DNA from: a virus
Direction: 5' to 3' (one strand)
Length of the DNA stretch: 38,882 bases
Virus record (IMG/VR): IMGVR_UViG_3300031673_000199
Coordinates: 1 to 38,882 of that record
Both the position numbers and the translations under genes were made by a program. Under the pieces are notes generated by a model. The model was not told the origin of the DNA, did no database searches, and saw nothing but the letters and a program-made list of their open reading frames with translations. Shown piece after piece: positions 1 through 7,525 of the stretch. Numbering within the stretch: the first letter of the stretch is position 1; each line of letters begins with the position of its first letter.

Positions 1-2
1 GA

Positions 3-1415
3 ATGGCACTAGATAATGGATGTCAATTATTTTCTCAAGCAACAACAAAAACTGCGCAAATTGGTTTTACAATTCATGTTCTTTATGCTGATGAATTTGC
101 ACACATACAGCCATTTATTGCAAAGGATTTCTGGAGATCTATTTATCCTACACTTGCATCATCTGAAATATCTCAATGTATTATTTCATCTACACCTAAT
201 GGCGATGATAATGTGTTTTATGAAATTTGGGATAAAGCACAAAAAGGACAAAATTCATTTGCTTCAATACGGGTTGATTGGTGGGAAGTTCCAGGACATG
301 ATGAAGCATGGGCTGAAAAAATGAAAAAAGATTTTGGTGAAGAAAACTTTGCACAAGAATTTGGACTTGACTTTAATGCAGCTAGTGCAAATCTTTTATT
401 AAGTGGTAACGATCTTTTATTCATGAAAAAAATTGAAAAAGAATATGAATTTCAAGAATTAGAAAAAACAGATTTAGATGATCTTTTATATCGCAATTTA
501 TCATGGCATCCGGATTTTGATCCTAATAAACATTTTAATACAAATGAACACCGTTTTATTTTAAGTATTGACACAGGAGAGGGAAAGGATGAAGATGAAG
601 TAAAAGATAATGATTATAATGTGTGTAACATATTTAAAATAGAGCCTAAAAGTATAGTTCAATTAAAGAAGATTAGAAATGATGAGATGATTATTAAGAA
701 TATGTTTAAGATCATTCAAGTTGGTTTGTATAGGGATAATATTAAAGATGAAGAAAATTGCGCCAAGGTCACACGGTCACTTACATTTGATCAGTTTGGA
801 GAAGAATTATGTAAAGTTATAATTGAAATGAATTTTAATGGCAAACATTTTCTTGATAAGTTTTCACAACATGATAAATATGATGAAAGCGTTGTATTAC
901 ACACATATCACACAAAGCCTATTCCCGGAGAAAAACCTCCACGAAAAAAAGCAGGATTTAAAGTAACAGGATCAAATAAAGATTTTTATTGTAAGTTAGG
1001 AAAAAAATTGGTGCATAAAAGAACATTAATTTTAAATGAAATTGAAACTATAAAAGAATTCAAAGCATTTGGAAAAACAAAAGGAGGAAAATGGAAAGGA
1101 ATAGGTACTCATGATGATATAGCAATGAGCGCAGTAAATGTCGCTCATTTATATGATGAAAATGAATATAATGATTGGCTGTATGATTTTTTGGATGAAA
1201 TTGAAGATTCACCAATTAAAAAACTAATAAATGAATTATTAGAAAAATATATTGAATCTTCAGATATAAGTGAAGATAATTACATTTCATTATTTAGTGA
1301 TGAAAATGAAAAAAAAGTTGAAAATAATCCCATTATTCCTTTTAATCAGCCAATATATACACCAAGTTCAACACTCAGAAAAACTGGATTTAATTTTCCC
1401 TGGAGAAATAGATAA
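3..1415 (+). CDS. Terminase large subunit (T4 gp17-like), 5'-truncated by window edge
   Basis: Motor subunit that pumps DNA into the prohead and cuts concatemers. The visible 470 residues hold the end of the ATPase domain and the whole nuclease domain. The Walker B region is VLYADEFAHI (residues 26-35) and the coupling motif is SSTPNG (62-67). The RNase H-like nuclease starts at FILSIDTGEG (Asp190) and ends with a THDDIAMSAVN acidic pair near residue 372. Walker A is absent because the gene begins before the window: T4 gp17 is about 610 residues and the sequence here aligns to its middle, so the Met at base 3 is internal. The gene is followed by a late-promoter-like element and the sheath gene, as expected for a T4-type structural block. 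Family assignment is firm. Confidence 0.92.
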   Translation: MALDNGCQLFSQATTKTAQIGFTIHVLYADEFAHIQPFIAKDFWRSIYPTLASSEISQCIISSTPNGDDNVFYEIWDKAQKGQNSFASIRVDWWEVPGHDEAWAEKMKKDFGEENFAQEFGLDFNAASANLLLSGNDLLFMKKIEKEYEFQELEKTDLDDLLYRNLSWHPDFDPNKHFNTNEHRFILSIDTGEGKDEDEVKDNDYNVCNIFKIEPKSIVQLKKIRNDEMIIKNMFKIIQVGLYRDNIKDEENCAKVTRSLTFDQFGEELCKVIIEMNFNGKHFLDKFSQHDKYDESVVLHTYHTKPIPGEKPPRKKAGFKVTGSNKDFYCKLGKKLVHKRTLILNEIETIKEFKAFGKTKGGKWKGIGTHDDIAMSAVNVAHLYDENEYNDWLYDFLDEIEDSPIKKLINELLEKYIESSDISEDNYISLFSDENEKKVENNPIIPFNQPIYTPSSTLRKTGFNFPWRNR

Positions 1416-1433
1416 TTTAGACATTTATTTTTA

Positions 1434-1450
1434 GAATATATAATAAAAAA
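1434..1450 (+). promoter_or_regulatory. Late-promoter-like element upstream of sheath gene
   Basis: GAATATATAATAAAAAA lies about 55 bases before the sheath start and matches the recurring [AG]ATATATAAAATAAA element. Its role is inferred from resemblance to the T4 late promoter TATAAATA. Confidence 0.5.
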
Positions 1451-1505
1451 GAACATTTATCCTAAGAATAAATAAAATAAATAGAATAAAAATAATAATA
1501 TAAAT

Positions 1506-3965
1506 ATGGCAAGAATTGCATTAGACTTATCACAATTTAAATCAGCTGGAGTTTATACTGTTGAAATTGATAATTCAGAACGTATAGTTGTAACAACACA
1601 ATCATTAAGATTAGTTCCTGGTTTTTCAGCACAAGGGCCATTTAATACACCTGTATTTATCAGATCTACACGTGATCTTGAAAAATTTTATGGTGTAATT
1701 GATCCTAAATTAGAAAGAAAGGGTTCGTTTTTTCATCGTTCAATAGAAACATGTTTATTAACAGCACCTGTATTTGCTATTAACCTAATAAATGTTAATG
1801 ATGTTTCTGCTAGTGGAGGTGATATAGTTGATTTAGTAGGATTTGGATTAAATAGTTCAACTTTTGAATCAGCATCTAATTATTCAGGTGGATATACAGA
1901 TATGTATGTTAATTTCTTTGATCGTACAAGATTTTGGACACCAGATCCAGAATATTTACAAGGAGTAGTAAATAATAAATACGGAAATTTAACAACTGAA
2001 AATGCTCCATTATTGCAATTTGCAAATATTGGAACGAAGAAAACATCAATCATAGTAAGAAAAGCTCAAGGATTATCTCAATATGGTGTATATGCAAAAG
2101 ATTGGTATGGTGGAGAAGGAAATATTCCTTATGAATGGATTCGTCCTTATGACTACATTAAAGATTTCTTTGTTCAAGTTATTGTTGTTGAAGGAGATTG
2201 GACAAATTATTCACAACTTTCATCAGATCCATATTATTCAGCATTTTTTAATACTGGTGGTATTGTTCCTTCACAGCTTCAGAATTTTATTAATTCAGAC
2301 AACGTTACTTTACTTGCTTCTTGGACGGGAACAATTATTCCTGATTTTAAAGATCAAACCGGAACAGAACAATATATTGAATCTATTGTTAATAGTAATA
2401 CAGCATTGACCGGAATTTTGGTTAATGTTAATCATAAAGCTTTAGATCAATTAGTTTGGAATGAAGATGTAGATAAATGGGTTATCGGAGAAGATTCAGC
2501 GGTTCAGGCTTCTTATGAAGTAGATTTAATAGGACATAATTTAATTAATAATATTACAGATGTAAGTATAAGATTCTTAAGCTATAATATTGATGTATCT
2601 GACAGTGTTCTTCATACAGATGTATCAATTTCTGCATATCCTACTGGTGATACAACTCAAAGAAAATTTTCTATAGATGATTCTTCTACTGGATTATATA
2701 CTGCAATTACTGTAGGATCTTTTATTAAAAAATCAGCTACATCAGAAATCCCAGGAGTTACATATGTAACAGCAAAATATTATGATGGTTCAGCATATAT
2801 AATTGAAACTGCAGAAGCAGTTGATGCACCAAATGCAAAAATTCAAAAACCTATTGATGATGCTTCAATTACGTCAGCATATAATTTTATTAAACTTGAT
2901 GGGTTAACAATTAAAAACAAACATCTTCCAGGGTATGATGAAAATGGAGCTCTAAATAATGAAGAAGGAATCGAAAAGATTTATGGTATGTTAGATGATG
3001 AAGGTATCATGAGAGGTCTAACTAATCCAGATATGATTAATTTTCGTTATATAGTTGATACTATGGCTTATGGTCTTAGAAATGAAATGGGTGGAAAAGC
3101 ATATCTTTCAAAAACAGCTAAAGCAAGAGGAAAATGCACAGCTATTTTAAGCGCTCCTTCAATTTCTCAATTTGCTTCATCTACTAATCCGTATTTTTGT
3201 GATACATTTGTAAGTGGAGTTGATCCTATTCCGATATTTAGTACAGAATATATTGCTACAGGTGGTAATCCTGATATGCCAAGAGCTTTTAGATTCACTT
3301 TTCCAACAGAAGAAAATGGATCTAAATATTGTGGAGTATTTGGGCCATTTTTAAAATACAGTGACGGCGGAAAAATTAGTAACATTCCTCCTGCTGCTGA
3401 TGTAGCAAATGCATATGTAAGAAAATTTTTAGGAGGAAATCCATTTGCAATTATTGCAAACCGTAACGGTATTTTATCAAATCCAAAACTTGTTGGTATA
3501 GAATATATGATAGATAAAACAGATAGAGATTATCTAGAACCATTTGGATATAACTCAATTATTCAAAAACCTACAACAGGGCAGATAATGATATATTCTA
3601 ACGCAACTGCATATCAAGTTGTTAAAAGTGATTTTAATAACTTACATGTTAGAGAATTATTAAATACACTTGAAATACAATTTGAAGAAATATTACAACC
3701 TTATGTTTATGACTTTAATAATCCCGTAACAAGACTTAATATTATAAATTCAATTACTCCAATACTTGAAACTACTAAAGATGCTGGAGCATTAATTAAA
3801 TATGAAGTAGTTATGGATGAAACTAATAATACAGAAGACTTAATTGCAGACGGATTTGGAATAATAGATATCGGTGTTTGGGTAACAGGAGCTATGACAA
3901 AAATTGTTAATAGAATTACTGTTCAAAAAAGCAGTGGAATTAGTTCAGGAGGATTTGTATTTTAA
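1506..3965 (+). CDS. Contractile tail sheath protein (T4 gp18-like)
   Basis: Forms the contractile outer tail tube. The 819 residues include a sheath-like N-terminus and a conserved C-terminal half: a GNPFAIIANRNGIL segment, then the region around EYMIDKTDRDYLEPFG, then the terminal handshake-type strands ending VTGAMTKIVNRITVQ. It is larger than T4 gp18 (659 residues). A beta-rich stretch at about residues 340-460, rich in DVSIS-type repeats, looks like an inserted surface domain. The tail tube gene follows 36 bases later, the usual sheath-tube order. Starts with ATG after an A/T-only leader without a Shine-Dalgarno sequence. Confidence 0.88.
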   Translation: MARIALDLSQFKSAGVYTVEIDNSERIVVTTQSLRLVPGFSAQGPFNTPVFIRSTRDLEKFYGVIDPKLERKGSFFHRSIETCLLTAPVFAINLINVNDVSASGGDIVDLVGFGLNSSTFESASNYSGGYTDMYVNFFDRTRFWTPDPEYLQGVVNNKYGNLTTENAPLLQFANIGTKKTSIIVRKAQGLSQYGVYAKDWYGGEGNIPYEWIRPYDYIKDFFVQVIVVEGDWTNYSQLSSDPYYSAFFNTGGIVPSQLQNFINSDNVTLLASWTGTIIPDFKDQTGTEQYIESIVNSNTALTGILVNVNHKALDQLVWNEDVDKWVIGEDSAVQASYEVDLIGHNLINNITDVSIRFLSYNIDVSDSVLHTDVSISAYPTGDTTQRKFSIDDSSTGLYTAITVGSFIKKSATSEIPGVTYVTAKYYDGSAYIIETAEAVDAPNAKIQKPIDDASITSAYNFIKLDGLTIKNKHLPGYDENGALNNEEGIEKIYGMLDDEGIMRGLTNPDMINFRYIVDTMAYGLRNEMGGKAYLSKTAKARGKCTAILSAPSISQFASSTNPYFCDTFVSGVDPIPIFSTEYIATGGNPDMPRAFRFTFPTEENGSKYCGVFGPFLKYSDGGKISNIPPAADVANAYVRKFLGGNPFAIIANRNGILSNPKLVGIEYMIDKTDRDYLEPFGYNSIIQKPTTGQIMIYSNATAYQVVKSDFNNLHVRELLNTLEIQFEEILQPYVYDFNNPVTRLNIINSITPILETTKDAGALIKYEVVMDETNNTEDLIADGFGIIDIGVWVTGAMTKIVNRITVQKSSGISSGGFVF

Positions 3966-3980
3966 AAATATATAATAAAA
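3966..3980 (+). promoter_or_regulatory. Late-promoter-like element upstream of tail tube gene
   Basis: AAATATATAATAAAA sits in the short sheath-tube gap, about 22 bases before the tube start codon. It would allow tube protein to be transcribed separately from sheath. Confidence 0.5.
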
Positions 3981-4001
3981 ATAAAATAAATAAAACACGG
4001 T

Positions 4002-4598
4002 ATGGCAGATTTTTCATCACAGGGCTCATTCGGATTATCACACTTTAGAAATTCTCGCGCCGCACAAGAGAATTACGAACCAGTATATTTGAATCTATTT
4101 ACAATTCAGATAGAACTACCGGTTGGTGTTGGTTCGACTCCAGAGAATACGAATTTAATGTTAGAAAATGTACAAAAAATAAGTGGATTAGTATCTCATA
4201 AAATGCCTACATCACTTGTAACTCAATATTACAAATGGGCGGCAAGAAGATTTGCAGGCGGAAAACCTGATACAACTACAATGGATTTAACTTTAGATTT
4301 TGAAGTTAACGTTGATAGAACGCCAAGTGCTTATGTTCTTAAAACATTACGTAAATGGTGTGATTTAGTTTATGATCCTCTTACAGGACGTACGGGTCTT
4401 AAAGCTGATTATGTTGCGCCATGGATGTTAATTACAATGTATGATAGAGCGGCAAGACCATTTTGGCAATGGAAATGTTACAATGTATTTCCAATGACTA
4501 CATTACCAGCACCTGAAATTGATTATCAAACTAATGATAATTATAAAATTACAGGATTTGGAATTGCAGTTGACATGTGGGACGAAACGATAGTTTAA
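4002..4598 (+). CDS. Tail tube protein (T4 gp19-like)
   Basis: Builds the rigid inner tube through which DNA is ejected. It has 198 residues, compared with 163 in T4 gp19. The N-terminal part reads as the gp19 family pattern: a YLNLFTIQIELP strand, then LMLENVQKISGL. A central TTMDLTLDFEVN strand and a terminal KITGFGIAVDMW strand follow. Position directly after the sheath gene supports the call. The gene ends at a strong inverted repeat shared with the convergent endonuclease gene. Confidence 0.8.
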   Translation: MADFSSQGSFGLSHFRNSRAAQENYEPVYLNLFTIQIELPVGVGSTPENTNLMLENVQKISGLVSHKMPTSLVTQYYKWAARRFAGGKPDTTTMDLTLDFEVNVDRTPSAYVLKTLRKWCDLVYDPLTGRTGLKADYVAPWMLITMYDRAARPFWQWKCYNVFPMTTLPAPEIDYQTNDNYKITGFGIAVDMWDETIV

Positions 4599-4607
4599 AA
4601 ATTATAA

Positions 4608-4634
4608 AAAAGGGAACAACTTATGTTCCCTTTT
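4608..4634. terminator. Bidirectional intrinsic terminator between tail tube and endonuclease genes
   Basis: Ten-base stem AAAAGGGAAC / GTTCCCTTTT with a seven-base loop, flanked by A runs on the left and T runs on the right. It can terminate both convergent genes. It overlaps the last codons of the minus-strand endonuclease. Confidence 0.8.
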
Positions 4635-6132
4635 CTTTTTCCCATTCCCATCTATTATTTCCAATTCCCCAAATTCGGACAAATCCTCGTTCATTCATTA
4701 TTTCTGCTTCTGTTTTATTTTTATCATAACCTTCTTTAATTAACTTATGTTTCATAAATCCGCTTCGATGAAATCTTTTTTGACAATTACTCCACCAATA
4801 GTTAATTTTTGTATACCCTTTATTTTTAAAATTTAATATCTTATATAAATTACCATCACCAATATCTAAATTAGAATATGACAAAATTTTATTTGGATGA
4901 TAAAATTGAATAAAATATTTAAATATTTTTGATGCTCCGCCGCGTATGATATGATTGCATTTAGAACAAAATCTCAATAATTCATATTCATTATTTTTTG
5001 ATTCTGAACTTAAAATCATTCGTTTTTTTCCAAATGTCATAATAGATACCAGTTCATTATCATAATATAGTCCTAAATTTATTGATGAAGAACAATTTCC
5101 TTGAATATGATTATTGTCTAAAAAAATTCTTTTATTTGTATTATTTACTTCTTTAATTTCACATTTTCGGGCATTAATTTTATTTTTAATAATACCCAAT
5201 GAATTTAAAATGATTGATTTTATTATCTCTCGTTTATAATTCCAATCATCTTCCCAGATAGTTATGATTGTTATTCCTTGGTTTTTAAAATATATAAATT
5301 TATTATAATGATCTTTAGGTTCTTTTTGTTTTTCACTATGCCAATACAAGCCATTATATTCGTATCCAATATTTAATTTGGGAATAAAAATATCAATTTC
5401 TTTATTTCCAAATTTTCGATAGTTTTTTTCAATTTCTTCGTTATAATTTTCCCTAATAAAATCATATATTTCATTTTCTTTTTTACTGGCATAATTATTA
5501 TTTTTATGTTTTTCACAATAAAAACCAAATCCAAACCCGGGTCTTTTAACTAAAATAGGCGCATTATTACATGTTTTGAATAGACATTTTGGAGTTTTTA
5601 TGATACCATTTTTTAAAAAATATATTTTTTCAGAAAAAGATAATTCAGTATCTAATTTATTGAGACAAAAACTATCTATAATTTTAAAAAATTGTGGCAT
5701 ATATTTTTTAAAATATTTAGGAGTCTGTTGATTTGATGATATAAAATGTATATTTTTTAATGCGATAATACATTTATTTTTATTATCATCAGTAGGAATA
5801 TATTTATCACTTAGATAATATTCTTGACATTTCGGACAATATATTTTATATTTTTCGGGAATTTTTACTTGTTGTAATCGATAATGACAATTTATTTGTT
5901 GTCTTCCATGAATTGGACAAGAAATAATATATTTTGAAGCAGAGGGAAATAATTCGCCGTTTGATAGTCTGATATCGTTGTCAAAAACTATATTAATTTT
6001 TCCATTTTTGTCTTTTGTTGTTACATATTTTTTATTAATTGGAAAAAGTTCTTTGGATAATAATCTTAAATCATCTTTTTTTGCGTATACAATATTATAA
6101 TTTATATCTACGCATTTAATATATCCTCTCAT
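4621..6132 (-). CDS. Homing endonuclease, Vsr/PD-(D/E)XK-like (EDxHD-type) nuclease
   Basis: Likely a free-standing homing endonuclease of 503 residues. The N-terminal third has paired Cys/His motifs (CPIHG near 72, CPKC near 99-102, and CLFKTC and CEKHK further on), which look like zinc-binding modules. The nuclease core lies at about 220-300: KEIDIFIP (E245, D247), YEYNGLYWHSE (E258, H265) and TIWEDDW. This is the pattern of Vsr-fold phage nucleases such as the I-Bth0305I type. The C-terminal half (320-503) has a LGLYYDNELVSIMTFG region typical of large phage endonucleases of this kind, with no known catalytic motif. It is inserted in opposite orientation between tail tube and hub genes. 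Family is fairly sure; target site and activity are unknown. Confidence 0.72.
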   Translation of the reverse strand: MRGYIKCVDINYNIVYAKKDDLRLLSKELFPINKKYVTTKDKNGKINIVFDNDIRLSNGELFPSASKYIISCPIHGRQQINCHYRLQQVKIPEKYKIYCPKCQEYYLSDKYIPTDDNKNKCIIALKNIHFISSNQQTPKYFKKYMPQFFKIIDSFCLNKLDTELSFSEKIYFLKNGIIKTPKCLFKTCNNAPILVKRPGFGFGFYCEKHKNNNYASKKENEIYDFIRENYNEEIEKNYRKFGNKEIDIFIPKLNIGYEYNGLYWHSEKQKEPKDHYNKFIYFKNQGITIITIWEDDWNYKREIIKSIILNSLGIIKNKINARKCEIKEVNNTNKRIFLDNNHIQGNCSSSINLGLYYDNELVSIMTFGKKRMILSSESKNNEYELLRFCSKCNHIIRGGASKIFKYFIQFYHPNKILSYSNLDIGDGNLYKILNFKNKGYTKINYWWSNCQKRFHRSGFMKHKLIKEGYDKNKTEAEIMNERGFVRIWGIGNNRWEWEKEKGT

Positions 6133-6280
6133 AATTGTGAATTTTAATTATATATTAAAAAATGGTTGTGAAGTTTTGTCTTTTTTCTTAAAAAATAAAG
6201 AAATTTATCTTTTATATGAAACTTTGACACTTTTTCACCATACTATAATATATAATATAGAATCATTAAAGTTTAAATAA
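6133..6280. promoter_or_regulatory. Divergent intergenic promoter region
   Basis: This 148-base A/T-rich gap separates two divergent genes. Toward the endonuclease (minus strand) there is a TAATATATAATTAAAA stretch. Toward the hub gene (plus strand) there is a TTGACA followed by TATAATATATAATATAG. The spacing (14 bases to the first TATAAT) is short for a standard sigma-70 promoter, so the rightward element may instead be a variant of the late motif. No coding potential seen. Confidence 0.35.
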
Positions 6281-7225
6281 ATGGGAAACGAAAAACAAGA
6301 AAAAATTCTTAAAGAATTTGCAGACAACGAAGAGGGTGTATCATCAGTTCCTCAAGTAGGACCTAAAATAACTGAAATTCCAGATACAAAATTACCATGG
6401 GAAAAGACACTTCCTATAGGAAATCAACTAGGGTGGATTCCATTAAAGGTTGAAGATCTTCCAACTCGTGGATTATTTTATCCTAAAAATACTATTGTTG
6501 CTATTAGATCTGCAACTGGTGGAGAAATTCGTCATTGGTCAACGCTTCAAGAAGATGATTTTTCAGCATTAGATGATATGTTAAATTACGTTATTGAAAG
6601 ATGTGTAACAATAAAACCCGGAAATCCTGAAGAAGCTCATTTATCATGGAAAGACATTAAAGAGGTTGATAGATTTTATATTCTTCTCGCAATCCATGAA
6701 TTAACATTCCCTAGTGGAGAAAATAAACTTCAAGTTAAAATTTCTGATACAAAAAAAATAGATGTTAAAAAGGATATGGTGAATTATGTTTCATTAGACC
6801 CTAAATTAATGAAGTATTATAATGAAGAAGAAAGATGTTTTATTCTTAAATTAAAATCTGGAAGAATTCTTAAATTAGATATTCCTTCTGTTGGTGTTAC
6901 ACAGTGGCTTAAAAATTATATTATTAGAAAACAACGATTACAAGAATATATCGATGAAGATTATGTTTCATTTGCACCATTTATAATTAGAAATTGGAGG
7001 GGATTGAGCGATGATGTATATTCAAAATTTGTGGAAGATTCACTTAAATGGGATGTTACAACAATTTCATTATTGGTTCATGTTAAGCAATTATTTGCAG
7101 ATACTATTAATCCAGTTATTAAATTTATAGATGAGGGAGGTACGGAGCAAATAGCTCCTCTTAATTTTCAAGGCGGGATTAAATCTATTTTCCTTATTTC
7201 AGATCCATTTGCAGAATTGGAATAA
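6281..7225 (+). CDS. Baseplate hub/assembly protein, T4 gp26-like
   Basis: Probable baseplate hub or tail-assembly protein of 314 residues. Residues 50-150 have the layout of the T4 gp26 family: WIPLKVEDLPTRGLFYP, then a threshold-like helix (LDDMLNYVIERCV), then VDRFYILLAIHELTFPS. The second half (FILKLKSGRILKLDIPSV onward) is a beta strand pair plus helices. It lies two genes before the tape measure candidate. Its last 17 codable bases overlap a second open frame (7209-7460) that has no ATG, which recalls tail chaperone pairs expressed by frameshifting. The exact gp26 equivalence is tentative. Confidence 0.55.
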   Translation: MGNEKQEKILKEFADNEEGVSSVPQVGPKITEIPDTKLPWEKTLPIGNQLGWIPLKVEDLPTRGLFYPKNTIVAIRSATGGEIRHWSTLQEDDFSALDDMLNYVIERCVTIKPGNPEEAHLSWKDIKEVDRFYILLAIHELTFPSGENKLQVKISDTKKIDVKKDMVNYVSLDPKLMKYYNEEERCFILKLKSGRILKLDIPSVGVTQWLKNYIIRKQRLQEYIDEDYVSFAPFIIRNWRGLSDDVYSKFVEDSLKWDVTTISLLVHVKQLFADTINPVIKFIDEGGTEQIAPLNFQGGIKSIFLISDPFAELE

Positions 7226-7460
7226 AATTGACTTTATATTTTGTTTTAAATTACATATTGATCCTATTACTTTAAGAAAATTAGAATTTTATACAATTCA
7301 AAATATTCTTAAAGAATACGAAGAACATGTAGATAGAGAAAATAAAGAATATGAAAAACAACAAAGAGAAATAGATAAACAACAAAACAAAATGAATACG
7401 GGATCAAGTTTTGCTCCTCCTAAGTTTGATATGCCGAAATTTAATATTCCTAAGCAATAA
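7209..7460 (+). CDS. Small protein overlapping hub gene; TTG start or frameshift product
   Basis: This 83-residue frame has a helical first half (DFIFCFKLHIDP, then LRKLEFYTIQNILKEYEE), a Glu/Lys/Gln-rich coiled segment and a Pro/Phe-rich tail (PPKFDMPKFNIPKQ). The only early start is a TTG at 7209, inside the end of the hub gene; the frame is open back to 7155 and the first in-frame ATG lies far downstream. Either TTG is used with coupling, or ribosomes shift by +1 (or -2) from the hub frame. It is followed by a terminator and then the tape measure candidate. Function is unknown; a tail-assembly chaperone extension is the best guess from position. Confidence 0.55.
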   Translation: MQNWNKIDFIFCFKLHIDPITLRKLEFYTIQNILKEYEEHVDRENKEYEKQQREIDKQQNKMNTGSSFAPPKFDMPKFNIPKQ

Positions 7461-7481
7461 AGACTCTTTTACAAGAGTCTT
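7460..7481 (+). terminator. Intrinsic terminator before tape measure gene
   Basis: Nine-base stem AAGACTCTT / AAGAGTCTT with a TTAC loop, followed by a T-rich run (TTTTATTTT). It ends the hub transcript right before the next late-promoter-like element. Confidence 0.8.
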
Positions 7482-7493
7482 TTTTATTTTTAT

Positions 7494-7510
7494 GAGATAT
7501 ATAAAATAAA
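7494..7510 (+). promoter_or_regulatory. Late-promoter-like element upstream of tape measure gene
   Basis: GAGATATATAAAATAAA, one of the best matches to the recurring element, lies 15 bases before the start codon and just after the terminator. Confidence 0.6.
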
Positions 7511-7525
7511 TTTGAATATACATAT

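Noticed and set aside
3167-3385. Minus-strand open frame inside the sheath gene
   Set aside because: Lies entirely within a well supported conserved gene with no independent signal.
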